From: Pseudoxanthomonas suwonensis
Lineage (GTDB): Bacteria > Pseudomonadota > Gammaproteobacteria > Xanthomonadales > Xanthomonadaceae
Reading direction: 5' to 3'
NCBI RefSeq assembly: GCF_000972865.1
Contig: NZ_CP011144.1
Span: 2,356,001-2,420,000, forward strand
Length of the DNA: 64,000 bases
This document shows positions 9,795 through 19,145 of the stretch, piece after piece. Within the stretch, counting starts at the first letter, position 1. The number at the start of each line of letters is the position of its first letter. The translations under genes and the position numbers were made by a program. The notes beneath the pieces are model-generated. The model was not told the DNA's origin. It did no database searches and worked only from the letters and a program-made list of their open reading frames with translations.

Positions 9795-12488
9795 ATGAAC
9801 TGGCTGAACGAGGTGCTGCAGAACGATCCGGATCCGGTCGAGACCCAGGAATGGATCGAGTCGCTCAAGGCGGTCATCGACCGTGACGGCCCCGAGCGCG
9901 CGCACCTGCTGCTGGAGGACATGGTCGAGCTGACCCGCCGCTCCGGCGCGTTCCTGCCGTTCTCCCCGACCACCGAATACGTCAACACCATCGCGCCGAC
10001 CCTGGAGGCCAAGAGCCCGGGCAACGCCGACCTGGAGTGGCGGATCCGCTCGATCATCCGCTGGAACGCGATGGCCACCGTGGTCCGCGCCAACCGCAAG
10101 CCGGGCGACCTGGGCGGCCACATCGCCTCGTTCGCCTCGGCCGCCACGCTCTACGACGTGGGCTTCAACCACTTCTGGCGCGCGCCTTCCGACAACCATC
10201 CGGGCGACCTGCTGTTCATCCAGGGTCACAGCGCCCCGGGCATCTACGCCCGCTCGTACCTGGAAGGCCGGATCAGCGAGAACCAGCTGGACAACTTCCG
10301 CATGGAAGTGGACGGCCGTGGCATCTCCTCCTACCCGCACCCGTGGCTGATGCCGGACTACTGGCAGACCCCGACCGTGTCGATGGGCCTGGGCCCGCTG
10401 GCCGCGATCTACCAGGCGCAGTTCATGAAGTACCTGGAGCACCGTGGCCTGATCGCGGAGTCCGACCGCAAGGTCTGGTGCTTCATCGGCGACGGCGAGT
10501 CCGACGAGCCCGAGACCCTGGGCGCGATCGCGCTGGCCGGCCGCGAGGGCCTGGACAACCTGATCTTCGTGGTCAACTGCAACCTGCAGCGCCTGGACGG
10601 CCCGGTGCGCGGCAACGGCAAGATCATCCAGGAACTCGAGGGCGTGTTCCGCGGCGGCGGCTGGAACGTGATCAAGCTGCTGTGGGGCGGCTACTGGGAC
10701 GCGCTGCTGGCGCGCGACACCAACGGCATCCTCAAGAAGCTGATGATGGAGACCGTCGACGGCGAGTACCAGAACTGCAAGGCCTTCGGTGGCGCCTACA
10801 CGCGCGAGAATTTCTTCGGCAAGTACCCGGAGACCGCGGCGATGGTCGCGGGCCTGTCCGACGACGACATCTGGCGCCTGAACCGCGGCGGCCACGACCC
10901 GCACAAGGTCTACGCGGCCTACCACCAGGCGGTGAACACCAAGGGCATGCCGACCGTGATCCTGGCCAAGACGGTCAAGGGCTACGGCATGGGCAGCTCG
11001 GGCGAGTCGCTCAACCCTACCCACCAGACCAAGAAGCTGGACGACGACGCGGTGCGCGCGTTCCGCGACCGCTTCAACATCCCGCTGACCGACAAGCAGC
11101 TGGAAGAGGCCGAGCAGGTCCCGTTCTACCACCCCGGCGAGGACTCGCCGGAAGTGCAGTACCTGAAGGAACGCCGCGCCGCCCTCGGCGGCTACCTGCC
11201 GCAGCGCCGGCAGAAGGCCAGCAAGAGCTTCACCGTGCCGGCGCTGGACAAGTTCGAGCGCCTGCTCAAGGACAGCGGCGAGCGCACCTACTCGACCACC
11301 ATGGCCTTCGTGCAGACGCTCAACATCGCCCTGCGCGACAAGGAGCTGGGCCCGCACCTGGTGCCGATCGTCGCCGACGAGGCCCGCACCTTCGGCATGG
11401 AAGGCCTGTTCCGCCAGATCGGCATCTACGCCCCGTTCGGCCAGAAGTACAAGCCGGTCGACTCCGACCAGCTGATGTACTACCGCGAGGACCAGGCCGG
11501 CCAGGTGCTGCAGCAGGGCATCAGCGAGCCGGGCGCGATCGCCTCGTGGATGGCCGCCGGCACCAGCTACTCGGTGTCGAACGTGCCGATGCTGCCGTTC
11601 TACATCTACTATTCGATGTTCGGCTTCCAGCGCGTGGGCGACATCGCCTGGCAGGCGGCCGACATGCGCACCCGCGGCTTCCTGCTCGGCGGCACCGCCG
11701 GCCGCACCACGCTCAATGGCGAAGGCCTGCAGCACGAGGACGGCCACAGCCAGGTCCAGGCCGGCTTCATCCCCAACGTGCGCAGCTACGACCCGACCTT
11801 CGGCTACGAGGTCACCGTGCTGCTCCAGCACGGCATGAAGGCGATGATGGAAGACCAGATCGACGAGTACTGGTACCTGACCCTGATGAACGAGAACTAC
11901 GCCCACCCGGAGATGCCGGCCGGCGCGGAGCAGGGGATCATCAAGGGCATGTACCTGCTCAAGGACGCCGGCAAGCCGAAGAAGGGCGAACTGCGCGTGC
12001 AGCTGCTGGGCAGCGGCACCATCCTGCGCGAGGCCATCGCCGCCGCGGAGGTGCTGGACAAGGATTTCGGCGTCACCGCCGACATCTGGTCCTGCCCCAG
12101 CTTCAACGAACTGCGCCGCGACGGCTTCGACGTCGAGCGCTGGAACCGCATGAACCCGGAAGCCAAGACCCCGCGCAAGGCCTACGTGACCGAGCTGCTG
12201 GAAGGCCGCCAGGGCCCGGCCATCGCCGCCACCGACTACGTGCGCGGCTTCGCCGACCAGATCCGCGCCTTCGTCCCGATGCAGTACACCGTGCTGGGCA
12301 CCGACGGCTTCGGCCGCTCCGACACCCGCGCCAACCTGCGGCGGTTCTTCGAGGTGGACCGGTACTACATCGCCCACGCCGCCATCGCCGCGCTGGCGAA
12401 GGAGGGGAAGATGACCGGGAAGGACGTGGCCCGGGCGATCAAGCAGTACAAGATCGATCCGGAGAAGGCGAATCCGGTTGGGGTTTGA
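9795..12488 (+). CDS. aceE: Pyruvate dehydrogenase E1 component, homodimeric type
   Basis: An 897-residue protein (E. coli AceE 887) with AGGGAG upstream of the ATG. It decarboxylates pyruvate with thiamine diphosphate and passes the hydroxyethyl group to lipoyl-E2. Visible landmarks are GHIASFASAATLY, FIQGHSAPG, the thiamine diphosphate/Mg motif GDGESDEPE...NCNLQ (about residues 235-262), and the C-terminal half with FGMEGLFRQIG, GTSYSV and GEGLQHEDGHS. It is not followed by aceF/lpd here: a terminator ends the unit 45 bases later, so E2 and E3 are encoded elsewhere, as is common in this family. The upstream gap of 280 bases is shared with the divergent sensor gene. Confidence 0.97.
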   Translation: MNWLNEVLQNDPDPVETQEWIESLKAVIDRDGPERAHLLLEDMVELTRRSGAFLPFSPTTEYVNTIAPTLEAKSPGNADLEWRIRSIIRWNAMATVVRANRKPGDLGGHIASFASAATLYDVGFNHFWRAPSDNHPGDLLFIQGHSAPGIYARSYLEGRISENQLDNFRMEVDGRGISSYPHPWLMPDYWQTPTVSMGLGPLAAIYQAQFMKYLEHRGLIAESDRKVWCFIGDGESDEPETLGAIALAGREGLDNLIFVVNCNLQRLDGPVRGNGKIIQELEGVFRGGGWNVIKLLWGGYWDALLARDTNGILKKLMMETVDGEYQNCKAFGGAYTRENFFGKYPETAAMVAGLSDDDIWRLNRGGHDPHKVYAAYHQAVNTKGMPTVILAKTVKGYGMGSSGESLNPTHQTKKLDDDAVRAFRDRFNIPLTDKQLEEAEQVPFYHPGEDSPEVQYLKERRAALGGYLPQRRQKASKSFTVPALDKFERLLKDSGERTYSTTMAFVQTLNIALRDKELGPHLVPIVADEARTFGMEGLFRQIGIYAPFGQKYKPVDSDQLMYYREDQAGQVLQQGISEPGAIASWMAAGTSYSVSNVPMLPFYIYYSMFGFQRVGDIAWQAADMRTRGFLLGGTAGRTTLNGEGLQHEDGHSQVQAGFIPNVRSYDPTFGYEVTVLLQHGMKAMMEDQIDEYWYLTLMNENYAHPEMPAGAEQGIIKGMYLLKDAGKPKKGELRVQLLGSGTILREAIAAAEVLDKDFGVTADIWSCPSFNELRRDGFDVERWNRMNPEAKTPRKAYVTELLEGRQGPAIAATDYVRGFADQIRAFVPMQYTVLGTDGFGRSDTRANLRRFFEVDRYYIAHAAIAALAKEGKMTGKDVARAIKQYKIDPEKANPVGV

Positions 12489-12532
12489 GGTTCGGCATCA
12501 CTAGGCACCGAAGAGCCTGATAGTGCCTTGAG

Positions 12533-12557
12533 AAAGCCCCGATATTTCGGGGCTTTT
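12533..12557 (+). terminator. Rho-independent terminator of aceE
   Basis: Stem AAAGCCCCG / CGGGGCTTT with an ATATTT loop, running into seven T, 45 bases after the aceE stop. Textbook intrinsic terminator; it also marks the boundary to the AT-rich gene that follows. Confidence 0.93.
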
Positions 12558-12611
12558 TTTATTCTAACTTTCTGATGTGCTGGACCCGTGGATTACGCAG
12601 GGGAATCTAAA

Positions 12612-15446
12612 ATGTTCAAGAAAGGACGTCGCCAAGTAGTTATGGGGGCAATTGCGACTTGGCGACAGGCCTTAATAGGTGCCGCCAGTCTATTTTTAAT
12701 CAGTCAGTTCGGTTGGGCGCTCAACGAAAGAGCTACGGATCTAATTCGTGCCATCAGCGGCGGTAGGCTGGAACTGATACAAGATAGATCCTCCATTTAT
12801 GCAATCTGGCTCGGAGCCATTGGGGTGCATGCCGCGGTTGGTGCCCTGGCGCCAATTCTTGGATACACATTACTCACCACCAACATCACTAGTGCTTCTC
12901 GAATAGCCCCGGCGGGCGGCGTTGTTGCGCTGGAGATTCAATGGGAAAAGTATCTTCGCTTGTCGCTTTCTTTGCTGGTGTCTTCAATTCTTGGCGTGAT
13001 CTTTGCGCCTTCTGTGCTTGGACTGCTGGCAGCGCTTCTGGCTACGTGCTACGTGATTGTAAAGACTGGGTTGGTATTCAAGCAGGGCTTCGATTTGATC
13101 GAGAGGCCTGAGCGATATGATGCAAGTGCGCGAAAGTACTTAGTTCAAGTAGTAAAAGAGATAAAGCTTGCAGATCCCAGTGTTGAGCAGGATCGACTAG
13201 CTAATTTACTTAACTCTGAACTGACCACGCACATCCAGAAATTGCCGAAAGGCATCATTCTTCCCTCGAAGCTTCGATTAGGCAGCCCCTTCACCGAGAC
13301 CGAGCTGGTTCGATACCGCAAGGGTGCGATCGAGGCATTGGTATCTGAAGCTACCTCATTGGGTTGTGTTCTATACCTAATGCGCGAATCGATGAGTCAT
13401 CATCTTGGGCGAGGACAAATTAACTTCTTAGCAGTGGCGCGCACCGAGCAAGTGACAGTACTTGAGGGGGCGCCGCCGACATTGGAGCGGGGGCCAGTCG
13501 AACCGTCTTCTGTTGAGAGGTTGCAGGAGATATTGGAAGAGTCGATCTTCTATCAAACGACGCAGGAGACTGACGATCTTGCACGTATGCCGCTGCTTGC
13601 AATGCGTCACGTTGCGGCAGTAATCCAGGAGGCTCTTCCGAGCCAGCGACCGCATGATGTCGAGTACGGTCTAGATGTTCTTGGGCAAATCATTGATCAA
13701 CTAACCGAGTCACATGGCGCGCGCGCTATTAATTCAGATCGGTTTCGTTGGATCTACGACATTCCTGCCTTCGTCTCTAATCAACTGGAGGATGTTCCTC
13801 ACAGTCGCATGATGTACGTGCGACTTCTTGTTTCATTCATTCGAAATAGAATGATCGCCTGGCTGAATGATGAAAAGTTCGATCATATGTCGAGGGCATA
13901 TATGGCGCTCCTCGGAAGAATTCTGCGATCGTCTGTTGTAAGTGGTCATCACGCGTCTAGCTATGAAATAGTGGTAATCCGTGAAATCCCTCTCCTCGCG
14001 AGAGTGGAGCGCTCCGACGCGGTAATAATTATAGTGCGTGAGCTAATAATGCTTGTTGTAGACCGCCGACTGGCTGGCGATCAGTTTGAAACAGATCGTC
14101 GTGATCTGATTAAGGGTATAGATGAAGTGCTCCGCTTCAGTGGCGATGTTGGTGAAAGTATCCGTGTTGAAGCTACGGTAGCTGCGCTTGCTGTAGCGCT
14201 CTTCATGGCGGATCGAGATGATTCTTACAAGAATCATGTCGCGGAGATTAGCCAGGGATTGATGTCTAGCCGGTACGACGAAATTTCATTCGCAGGCGTG
14301 ATCTCTGTCCTTCAGAGTTCTCGGGCGCTTATGGAGCGTTGGCGATTGGATTGGTGGGAGCTGGAACAGAAAGGTTCGGGGGCTCATTGGATAAGTATGA
14401 GTGCGTGGGTGCTAAGGGCATCGGTTGTAGCGCTCACTCATTTTTCTTGGAGGCTCTCCTATCTTGAGGATGAAAACCTCCCGTCGGAAGATGTTCTTTT
14501 TGCGGTAAGCAAAGAGATCGAGGGTGGCGAGTGGCTTGCGCTTCTTCCGATGGCATCTGCAAGTTCGATTAGAAGTTTGAGCGCAACCTTTGCGGACCTC
14601 AAAAGTCGCAGAAGAGGATTAGTCGAAGCACGAGTTGCAGGAGCAAGAGTTTCAGCGTCGAAGGTGCGCGAGTTCATACACGACCAGGCGGAGTCTATCA
14701 AGGCAGAATTCGTTTCATACAACGAATGGCTGCGAAATGCTGGCTCAATAATGTATGAACATGCTAGTCAGGAATTTGATAGATCTGGCGTAAGTCGACT
14801 CGTTCCAAAAGACTCTTTTGTGAGTGACGATGTTGTCGACATACCTGTGAAGATGCTCGCCGACAACCTCGGTCGGTCACTCGTCGATTTTGAGCTGAAT
14901 GCGATCGCTAGATCTCTTCATCAAAGGTCTGAGTCCGTCGTCAGGGTTGATTCTGTAAGCGATGAGCAGATATGGGGCGCTATTGATGATTTCATTCAAG
15001 GTGAGGGGTTGTCACTTCTGATCTTGGGGGTGGGGGCTAGCTTCTATGAGCACTATCCGGAGATGACGCTTGCCCAGGAAAAAGCTGAGGCCAAGAAGAA
15101 AAGCATTCGCTTCGAGTCGGTTCGAGGGGTGGCTGATTTGCCTCGGGCTATCTTTATTGCAGAGCCGTCAACTTCGTTCGCCGTATGCAGGCGCGAGTTG
15201 AACATGGAAGAGCAAGCGGTTTATAGAGAACAGTTGCCGCTTCAGGATGGGGGGGTCGTAAGCGACGTCATCGAGATTGACGAAGACATGAAGGAGCGAT
15301 GGCTCGAGGGTTCCGCCCAAGATGAAAGGGCGGAGATGAGGGCTCTCTACGAGCGAAGTGTTGTCGCTCGAACGTTCTGGAGCTTCTCGGTTATTGCGCG
15401 AAATGGCCGTTTCAGCGTTTACATGCTTCCGCCGGATGAAGATTGA
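12612..15446 (+). CDS. Large orphan membrane-anchored protein, AT-rich, unknown function
   Basis: A 944-residue protein I do not recognise. The ATG at 12612 has AGGGGA seven bases upstream; an in-frame GTG at 12588 is an alternative. The N-terminus has hydrophobic segments at about residues 18-38 (ALIGAASLFLISQFGWAL), 62-90 (WLGAIGVHAAVGALAPILGY) and 112-150 (a long double hydrophobic stretch ending LAALLATCYVIVK); the remaining roughly 790 residues are soluble, largely helical and acidic, with no nucleotide-binding or catalytic motif that I can see. GC is close to 50 percent with scattered AT-ending codons, far below both neighbours, pointing to recent transfer. It is a single gene between the aceE terminator and a repeat-filled gap, a position where defence or anti-competitor genes are often found, but nothing in the sequence proves such a role. 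Confidence 0.8.
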   Translation: MFKKGRRQVVMGAIATWRQALIGAASLFLISQFGWALNERATDLIRAISGGRLELIQDRSSIYAIWLGAIGVHAAVGALAPILGYTLLTTNITSASRIAPAGGVVALEIQWEKYLRLSLSLLVSSILGVIFAPSVLGLLAALLATCYVIVKTGLVFKQGFDLIERPERYDASARKYLVQVVKEIKLADPSVEQDRLANLLNSELTTHIQKLPKGIILPSKLRLGSPFTETELVRYRKGAIEALVSEATSLGCVLYLMRESMSHHLGRGQINFLAVARTEQVTVLEGAPPTLERGPVEPSSVERLQEILEESIFYQTTQETDDLARMPLLAMRHVAAVIQEALPSQRPHDVEYGLDVLGQIIDQLTESHGARAINSDRFRWIYDIPAFVSNQLEDVPHSRMMYVRLLVSFIRNRMIAWLNDEKFDHMSRAYMALLGRILRSSVVSGHHASSYEIVVIREIPLLARVERSDAVIIIVRELIMLVVDRRLAGDQFETDRRDLIKGIDEVLRFSGDVGESIRVEATVAALAVALFMADRDDSYKNHVAEISQGLMSSRYDEISFAGVISVLQSSRALMERWRLDWWELEQKGSGAHWISMSAWVLRASVVALTHFSWRLSYLEDENLPSEDVLFAVSKEIEGGEWLALLPMASASSIRSLSATFADLKSRRRGLVEARVAGARVSASKVREFIHDQAESIKAEFVSYNEWLRNAGSIMYEHASQEFDRSGVSRLVPKDSFVSDDVVDIPVKMLADNLGRSLVDFELNAIARSLHQRSESVVRVDSVSDEQIWGAIDDFIQGEGLSLLILGVGASFYEHYPEMTLAQEKAEAKKKSIRFESVRGVADLPRAIFIAEPSTSFAVCRRELNMEEQAVYREQLPLQDGGVVSDVIEIDEDMKERWLEGSAQDERAEMRALYERSVVARTFWSFSVIARNGRFSVYMLPPDED

Positions 15447-15474
15447 TCTGTCGCGTTGTGGATGAGGCGAAAGC

Positions 15475-15595
15475 GGGGGTCAGGTTCACTTTTGATGTGA
15501 GGCTGGCCTAGGAGCCGGCGCAACAAAGGGGCCAGCGCAACAAAGGGGCCAGAGGAAATATTCAATTCAAACGGATATTCCCTCTGGCCCCTTTG
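15475..15595. repeat. Half GGGGTCAGGTTCA element plus AAAGGGGCCAGAGG palindrome
   Basis: GGGGGTCAGGTTCAC (15475-15489) is one arm of the dispersed palindrome family. AAAGGGGCCAGAGGAAATAT (from 15542) pairs with ATATTCCCTCTGGCCCCTTT (to about 15594) to form a nearly perfect 20-bp stem. A second copy of the latter palindrome is at 21820. A shorter direct duplicate CAACAAAGGGGCCAG lies just before it. Confidence 0.85.
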
Positions 15596-15827
15596 GTGGG
15601 AGCCAGGTCTCTGGTCGCACTAGCGGCGCAACTGGGGCAGCGGTAAGCCGCCGGATCGCCGATAAGACGGGCACGCACCGGGTTTGGGTGATGCGGCGAT
15701 AGCAGCCAGCACGCAGTGCTCGCTGTGAACCAGACAGCTTTGTCGAAACAGTCACGCCCCCGCATCTGGCCGCGCCTGTCTGCCGTTGCCGTACTGGTAG
15801 TACGTGCAGCATTCAAGGAGGAGAGCA

Positions 15828-17105
15828 ATGGCACAGATCCTCTATATGGCGAGCTTCGAATCCGGCTCAGGCCCGGCCTTTGTTGCCCGCCATGGCCAGA
15901 CAGGCGCGCAGTACCAGGCCACCTTCGACGATCTGGTGAAGAAGGGCCACCGCCCTGTCTGCATCAGCGTCGCCCGCGACGGGTCCACGGCCCGTTATGC
16001 CTCCATCTTCCACAAGGTGTCGGGACCGGGCTGGGTCGCCCGCCACGGCATCAACGGCGCGCAATACCAGGCCGCCGTCGACGAATGGGCGCCCAAGGGC
16101 TTCCGTCCGAAAAGCCTCTCGGCCGCCACGGTCGGGGGTACCACGCTGTTTGCCTGCATCTACGAGCAGGGCGGCAGTGGTGAGTGGGTCGCGCGGCATG
16201 GCCTGACCGGCGCGCAATACCAGGTCGAGTTCGACAAGTGGGTCGGCAAGGGCTTCCGCCTCCGCGGCGTCTGCCCGTATGCCACAGGCTCCGGCGTCCG
16301 CTACATCGCCTGGTGGGAAAAGAGCGCCGGCCCGGCCTGGGTCGCCCGCCACGGCCTGGGCGAGGCCAGCTTCCGCCAGACCCACGAAAGCCTCGCGGCG
16401 CAGGGCTATGACCTCGTCTCGGGCGGCGCCGCGCTCTCCGGTTCCAGCGATTTCTACGCCGGCCTCTGGGAAAAGCGCGCCGCGACGTCCATCGGCCACC
16501 ACGGCCAGACCGGCGGCGCTTACCAGGCCAATTTCGATGCTGCACTGGCCCAGGGCCGCCGCCTCGTCTTCGTCGCGGGCTACTGGGGCGAGCGTCCGGT
16601 GGACGTGAACCTGCGCTTCCGCATCCAGCGCCAGCAGCAGTCGCAATGGTGCTGGGCGGCGGTCAATGTCAGCGTCCGCCGCTACTACCAGCCCGCCTCC
16701 ACCCTCACCCAGTGCCAACTCGTCAACACCCGCCGCGGCCGCAGCGACTGCTGCACGAACGGCAACAGCAGCGCCTGCAACCAGACGGACGACACCTCCG
16801 GTGTGCTGGACACGCTGGGCCATCGCAACACCCACACCAACGGCATCGTCTCCTACGCCACGTTGCGCGACCAGACCGCTGCCGGCCGGCCGCTGTTCAT
16901 GCGTATCCAGTGGTCTGGCGGCGGCCGCCATGCCGTCCTCGCCACAGGCGTCGAGGATGGCGGCAACGTCATCGTCTGCGATCCAGGCGCGTCGAGCGCG
17001 GCGGATGCCAACCTCGGCACCACCTCGGTCTGGGATTACGATACCTTGCAGACCGCGTACAACACGACCGGCAGCTGGATCGCCACCGCCACCACCGAAC
17101 CCTGA
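15828..17105 (+). CDS. Papain-like cysteine protease with five N-terminal BTRD1-like tandem repeats
   Basis: A 425-residue protein behind AAGGAGGAGAG. Residues 1-258 hold five repeats of about 48-50 residues, each with a (F/W)VARHG-xTGAQYQ core (residues 18-30, 69-81, 120-132, 171-183 and a weaker one at 222-234), the pattern of 'bacterial tandem repeat domain 1' also called the polyglycine-hydrolase structural repeat. The C-terminal part is a papain-like fold of the AvrRpt2/C39-like type: QQSQWCWAAVN with Cys275, GGGRHAVLATGV with His368, CDPGA with Asp385. Extra cysteines (296, 308, 309, 317) could form disulfides. No signal peptide is visible, so it is cytoplasmic or leaves by a non-Sec route. 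Only 20 bases separate it from the next gene, a likely operon partner. Its substrate is unknown. Confidence 0.82.
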   Translation: MAQILYMASFESGSGPAFVARHGQTGAQYQATFDDLVKKGHRPVCISVARDGSTARYASIFHKVSGPGWVARHGINGAQYQAAVDEWAPKGFRPKSLSAATVGGTTLFACIYEQGGSGEWVARHGLTGAQYQVEFDKWVGKGFRLRGVCPYATGSGVRYIAWWEKSAGPAWVARHGLGEASFRQTHESLAAQGYDLVSGGAALSGSSDFYAGLWEKRAATSIGHHGQTGGAYQANFDAALAQGRRLVFVAGYWGERPVDVNLRFRIQRQQQSQWCWAAVNVSVRRYYQPASTLTQCQLVNTRRGRSDCCTNGNSSACNQTDDTSGVLDTLGHRNTHTNGIVSYATLRDQTAAGRPLFMRIQWSGGGRHAVLATGVEDGGNVIVCDPGASSAADANLGTTSVWDYDTLQTAYNTTGSWIATATTEP

Positions 17106-17125
17106 GGTAGCTACGGAGAGCCGCC

Positions 17126-17740
17126 ATGCCCGTCACCCTCGCCACCCCGCCGGAAGCGGCTGCCGTTGAACTCGGCAAGCGCTTGCCGCCGCTCGCCCGA
17201 TCCGCCGCGCTCGAAGCCCGCGCACCTGCAATCGGTCGTGCAGCCACTCGTTTCAACCTCAGGTCCGATATGCGCGTCGCCCGAAGCCTCGCAGAGGTCG
17301 CCGATTCGGACGTCGTCGCCAGCCCCATCTATGCGCTCGGCCTTGATCAACTGGCCAAGGGCAAGATGGGAGACGGTGCCAAACTCACCGGCTGGTCCTG
17401 GGTGATCGCAACCGAAGCCGGGGCTGTCTCCGCCGAGACGACTGCAGGCACCAACCGTTTCGCGCAGATTTCCAACGCCGCCAGTGCCGGCCGCTTCCGC
17501 CGCGCGCTGCTTGTCATGGCCCAGGGTAGCGGTGACGCGGATGGCGAAGCCGTGCAGCTTCGCATCCCGGCGCTCCACACCAGCCTGCTCTGGATCAAGG
17601 GCAAGCGCGAGTTGTATGAAGTCCTCGATTCCAGCGTCGCCGGCCTCGAAACAGGCCGTCGCTACACCGCCGCCGAACTCCAGAAAATCCTGAAGCCTGA
17701 AGCCGAATCCCGCCTGCGCACCCCCAATCTCGACGGCTGA
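17126..17740 (+). CDS. Unknown protein linked to the BTRD1-protease
   Basis: A 204-residue soluble protein that I cannot assign. GGAGAG precedes the ATG. The N-terminal 60 residues are rich in Ala/Arg and helical; the middle contains GWSWVIATEAGAVSAETT and RFRRALLVMAQGSG, which look like beta strands; the C-terminus is helical. There is no signal peptide, cysteine or membrane segment. The 20-base gap after the cysteine protease implies co-expression, so an inhibitor, immunity factor or substrate of that protease is a reasonable guess, but it is inference from position only. Confidence 0.65.
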   Translation: MPVTLATPPEAAAVELGKRLPPLARSAALEARAPAIGRAATRFNLRSDMRVARSLAEVADSDVVASPIYALGLDQLAKGKMGDGAKLTGWSWVIATEAGAVSAETTAGTNRFAQISNAASAGRFRRALLVMAQGSGDADGEAVQLRIPALHTSLLWIKGKRELYEVLDSSVAGLETGRRYTAAELQKILKPEAESRLRTPNLDG

Positions 17741-17776
17741 TCCGCAGCACCCGGGAACAACAGGGCTGGAAGGGAA

Positions 17777-17793
17777 AACGGGGTCAGGTTCAC
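17777..17793. repeat. Single arm of the GGGGTCAGGTTCA element
   Basis: AACGGGGTCAGGTTCAC, 36 bases after a stop codon; no matching second arm nearby, so it is a degenerate half-copy of the dispersed palindrome. Confidence 0.6.
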
Positions 17794-17895
17794 ATCTGTG
17801 CAGTCTTGCCACCGGCGCGCCGGCTTCACGTGGTGCGAAGCTGGGCTTGGGCTAGGCTCTTGCGGCGGAGCATCTCCGCTACCCGGGAGCTGGGC

Positions 17896-18990
17896 ATGGC
17901 GATGATGAAGGCGGCGGTATTCGTCGAACCCGGCCGGATCGAACTGGCCGACAAGCCCATCCCCGATGTCGGCCCCACCGATGCCCTGGTCAGCATCACC
18001 ACCACGACCATCTGCGGCACCGACATCCACATCCTCAAGGGCGAGTATCCGGTGGCCCAGGGGCTGACCGTGGGCCACGAGCCGGTCGGCGTGATCGAGA
18101 AGCTCGGCAGTGCGGTCAAGGGCTACCAGGAAGGACAGCGGGTGATCGCCGGCGCGATCTGCCCCAACTTCAACTCCTACGCGGCGCAGGACGGCGTTCC
18201 CTCGCAGGATGGCAGTTACCTCGTCGAGCGCGGCCTGTGCGGCTGCCATGGCTACAAGGCCACCGCCGGCTGGCGCTTCGGCAACATGATCGACGGCACC
18301 CAGGCCGAGTACGTGCTGGTGCCCGACGCCGAGGGCAACCTCGCCCCGATCCCCGATGGCCTCACCGACGAGCAGGTGCTGATGTGCCCGGACATCATGT
18401 CCACCGGCTTCAAGGGCGCGGAGAACGCCAACATCCGCATCGGCGACACCGTGGTGATCTTCGCCCAAGGGCCGATCGGGCTGTGCGCCACGGTCGGCGC
18501 GCGCCTGCTGGGCGCGGCCACCATCATTGCCATTGACGGCAACGACCACCGTCTTGGCATGGCGAAAACCATGGGCGCCGACATCACCTTGAACTTCACC
18601 CGGTGCGACGTGGTGGACGAGGTGATGAAGCTCACCGGCGGGCGCGGCGCGGACTCCTCGATCGAATGCCTGGGCCTGGCCAGTACCTTCGAGCAGGCGA
18701 TGAAGGTACTCAAGCCGGGCGGCACACTCTCCAGCCTCGGTGTGTATTCCAGCGACCTGAAGATTCCACTTGCCGCGTTCGCCGCCGGCCTGGGCGACCA
18801 CAGGATCAACACCGCGCTGTGCCCCGGCGGCAAGGAACGGATGCGCAGGCTGATGAGCGTGATCGCATCCAACCGTGCCGATTTCGGCGCGCTGGTGACC
18901 CACCACTACCGGCTCGACGACATCGTCGCCGCGTACGACCTGTTCGCCCACCAGCGCGACGGCGTGCTCAAGATCGCGATCAAGCCCTGA
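17896..18990 (+). CDS. Zinc-dependent alcohol dehydrogenase (TbADH/isopropanol-dehydrogenase type)
   Basis: A 364-residue medium-chain dehydrogenase with GGGAG seven bases before the ATG. Catalytic-zinc ligands are visible as TICGTDIH (Cys), GHEPVG (His-Glu) and CPDIMSTGF, where the aspartate replaces the usual cysteine as in Thermoanaerobacter/Clostridium beijerinckii secondary alcohol dehydrogenases. The structural-zinc lobe with four cysteines is absent, also as in that group. The nucleotide fold is FAQGPIGLCAT followed by AIDGNDHR; the acidic residue there suggests NAD rather than NADP (inference). Likely oxidises secondary or short-chain alcohols. Stands alone between repeats. Confidence 0.88.
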   Translation: MAMMKAAVFVEPGRIELADKPIPDVGPTDALVSITTTTICGTDIHILKGEYPVAQGLTVGHEPVGVIEKLGSAVKGYQEGQRVIAGAICPNFNSYAAQDGVPSQDGSYLVERGLCGCHGYKATAGWRFGNMIDGTQAEYVLVPDAEGNLAPIPDGLTDEQVLMCPDIMSTGFKGAENANIRIGDTVVIFAQGPIGLCATVGARLLGAATIIAIDGNDHRLGMAKTMGADITLNFTRCDVVDEVMKLTGGRGADSSIECLGLASTFEQAMKVLKPGGTLSSLGVYSSDLKIPLAAFAAGLGDHRINTALCPGGKERMRRLMSVIASNRADFGALVTHHYRLDDIVAAYDLFAHQRDGVLKIAIKP

Positions 18991-19006
18991 GCGCGGGGGC
19001 CAGCAG

Positions 19007-19028
19007 AAAAGGGGTCAGGTACATTTTC
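19007..19028. repeat. Single arm of the GGGGTCAGGTACATTTT element
   Basis: AAAAGGGGTCAGGTACATTT followed by TC, just after the alcohol dehydrogenase stop; no second arm close by. Confidence 0.7.
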
Positions 19029-19145
19029 ATAGGGATGTTCTAGAGAACTGAGGCGGCCGACAGCGAGTCGGCCCCCCCCGGGGCGCGCTTCGCCTGGGCA
19101 GAGTATCGTGTGGGTTCATCCGCAAGCCGCCACGAAGGGACCGCC

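Noticed and set aside
8952..12377. 1141-codon reverse frame opposite aceE
   Set aside because: Same shadow effect; aceE is unambiguous and the antisense product has only His/Val/Ala-rich noise.
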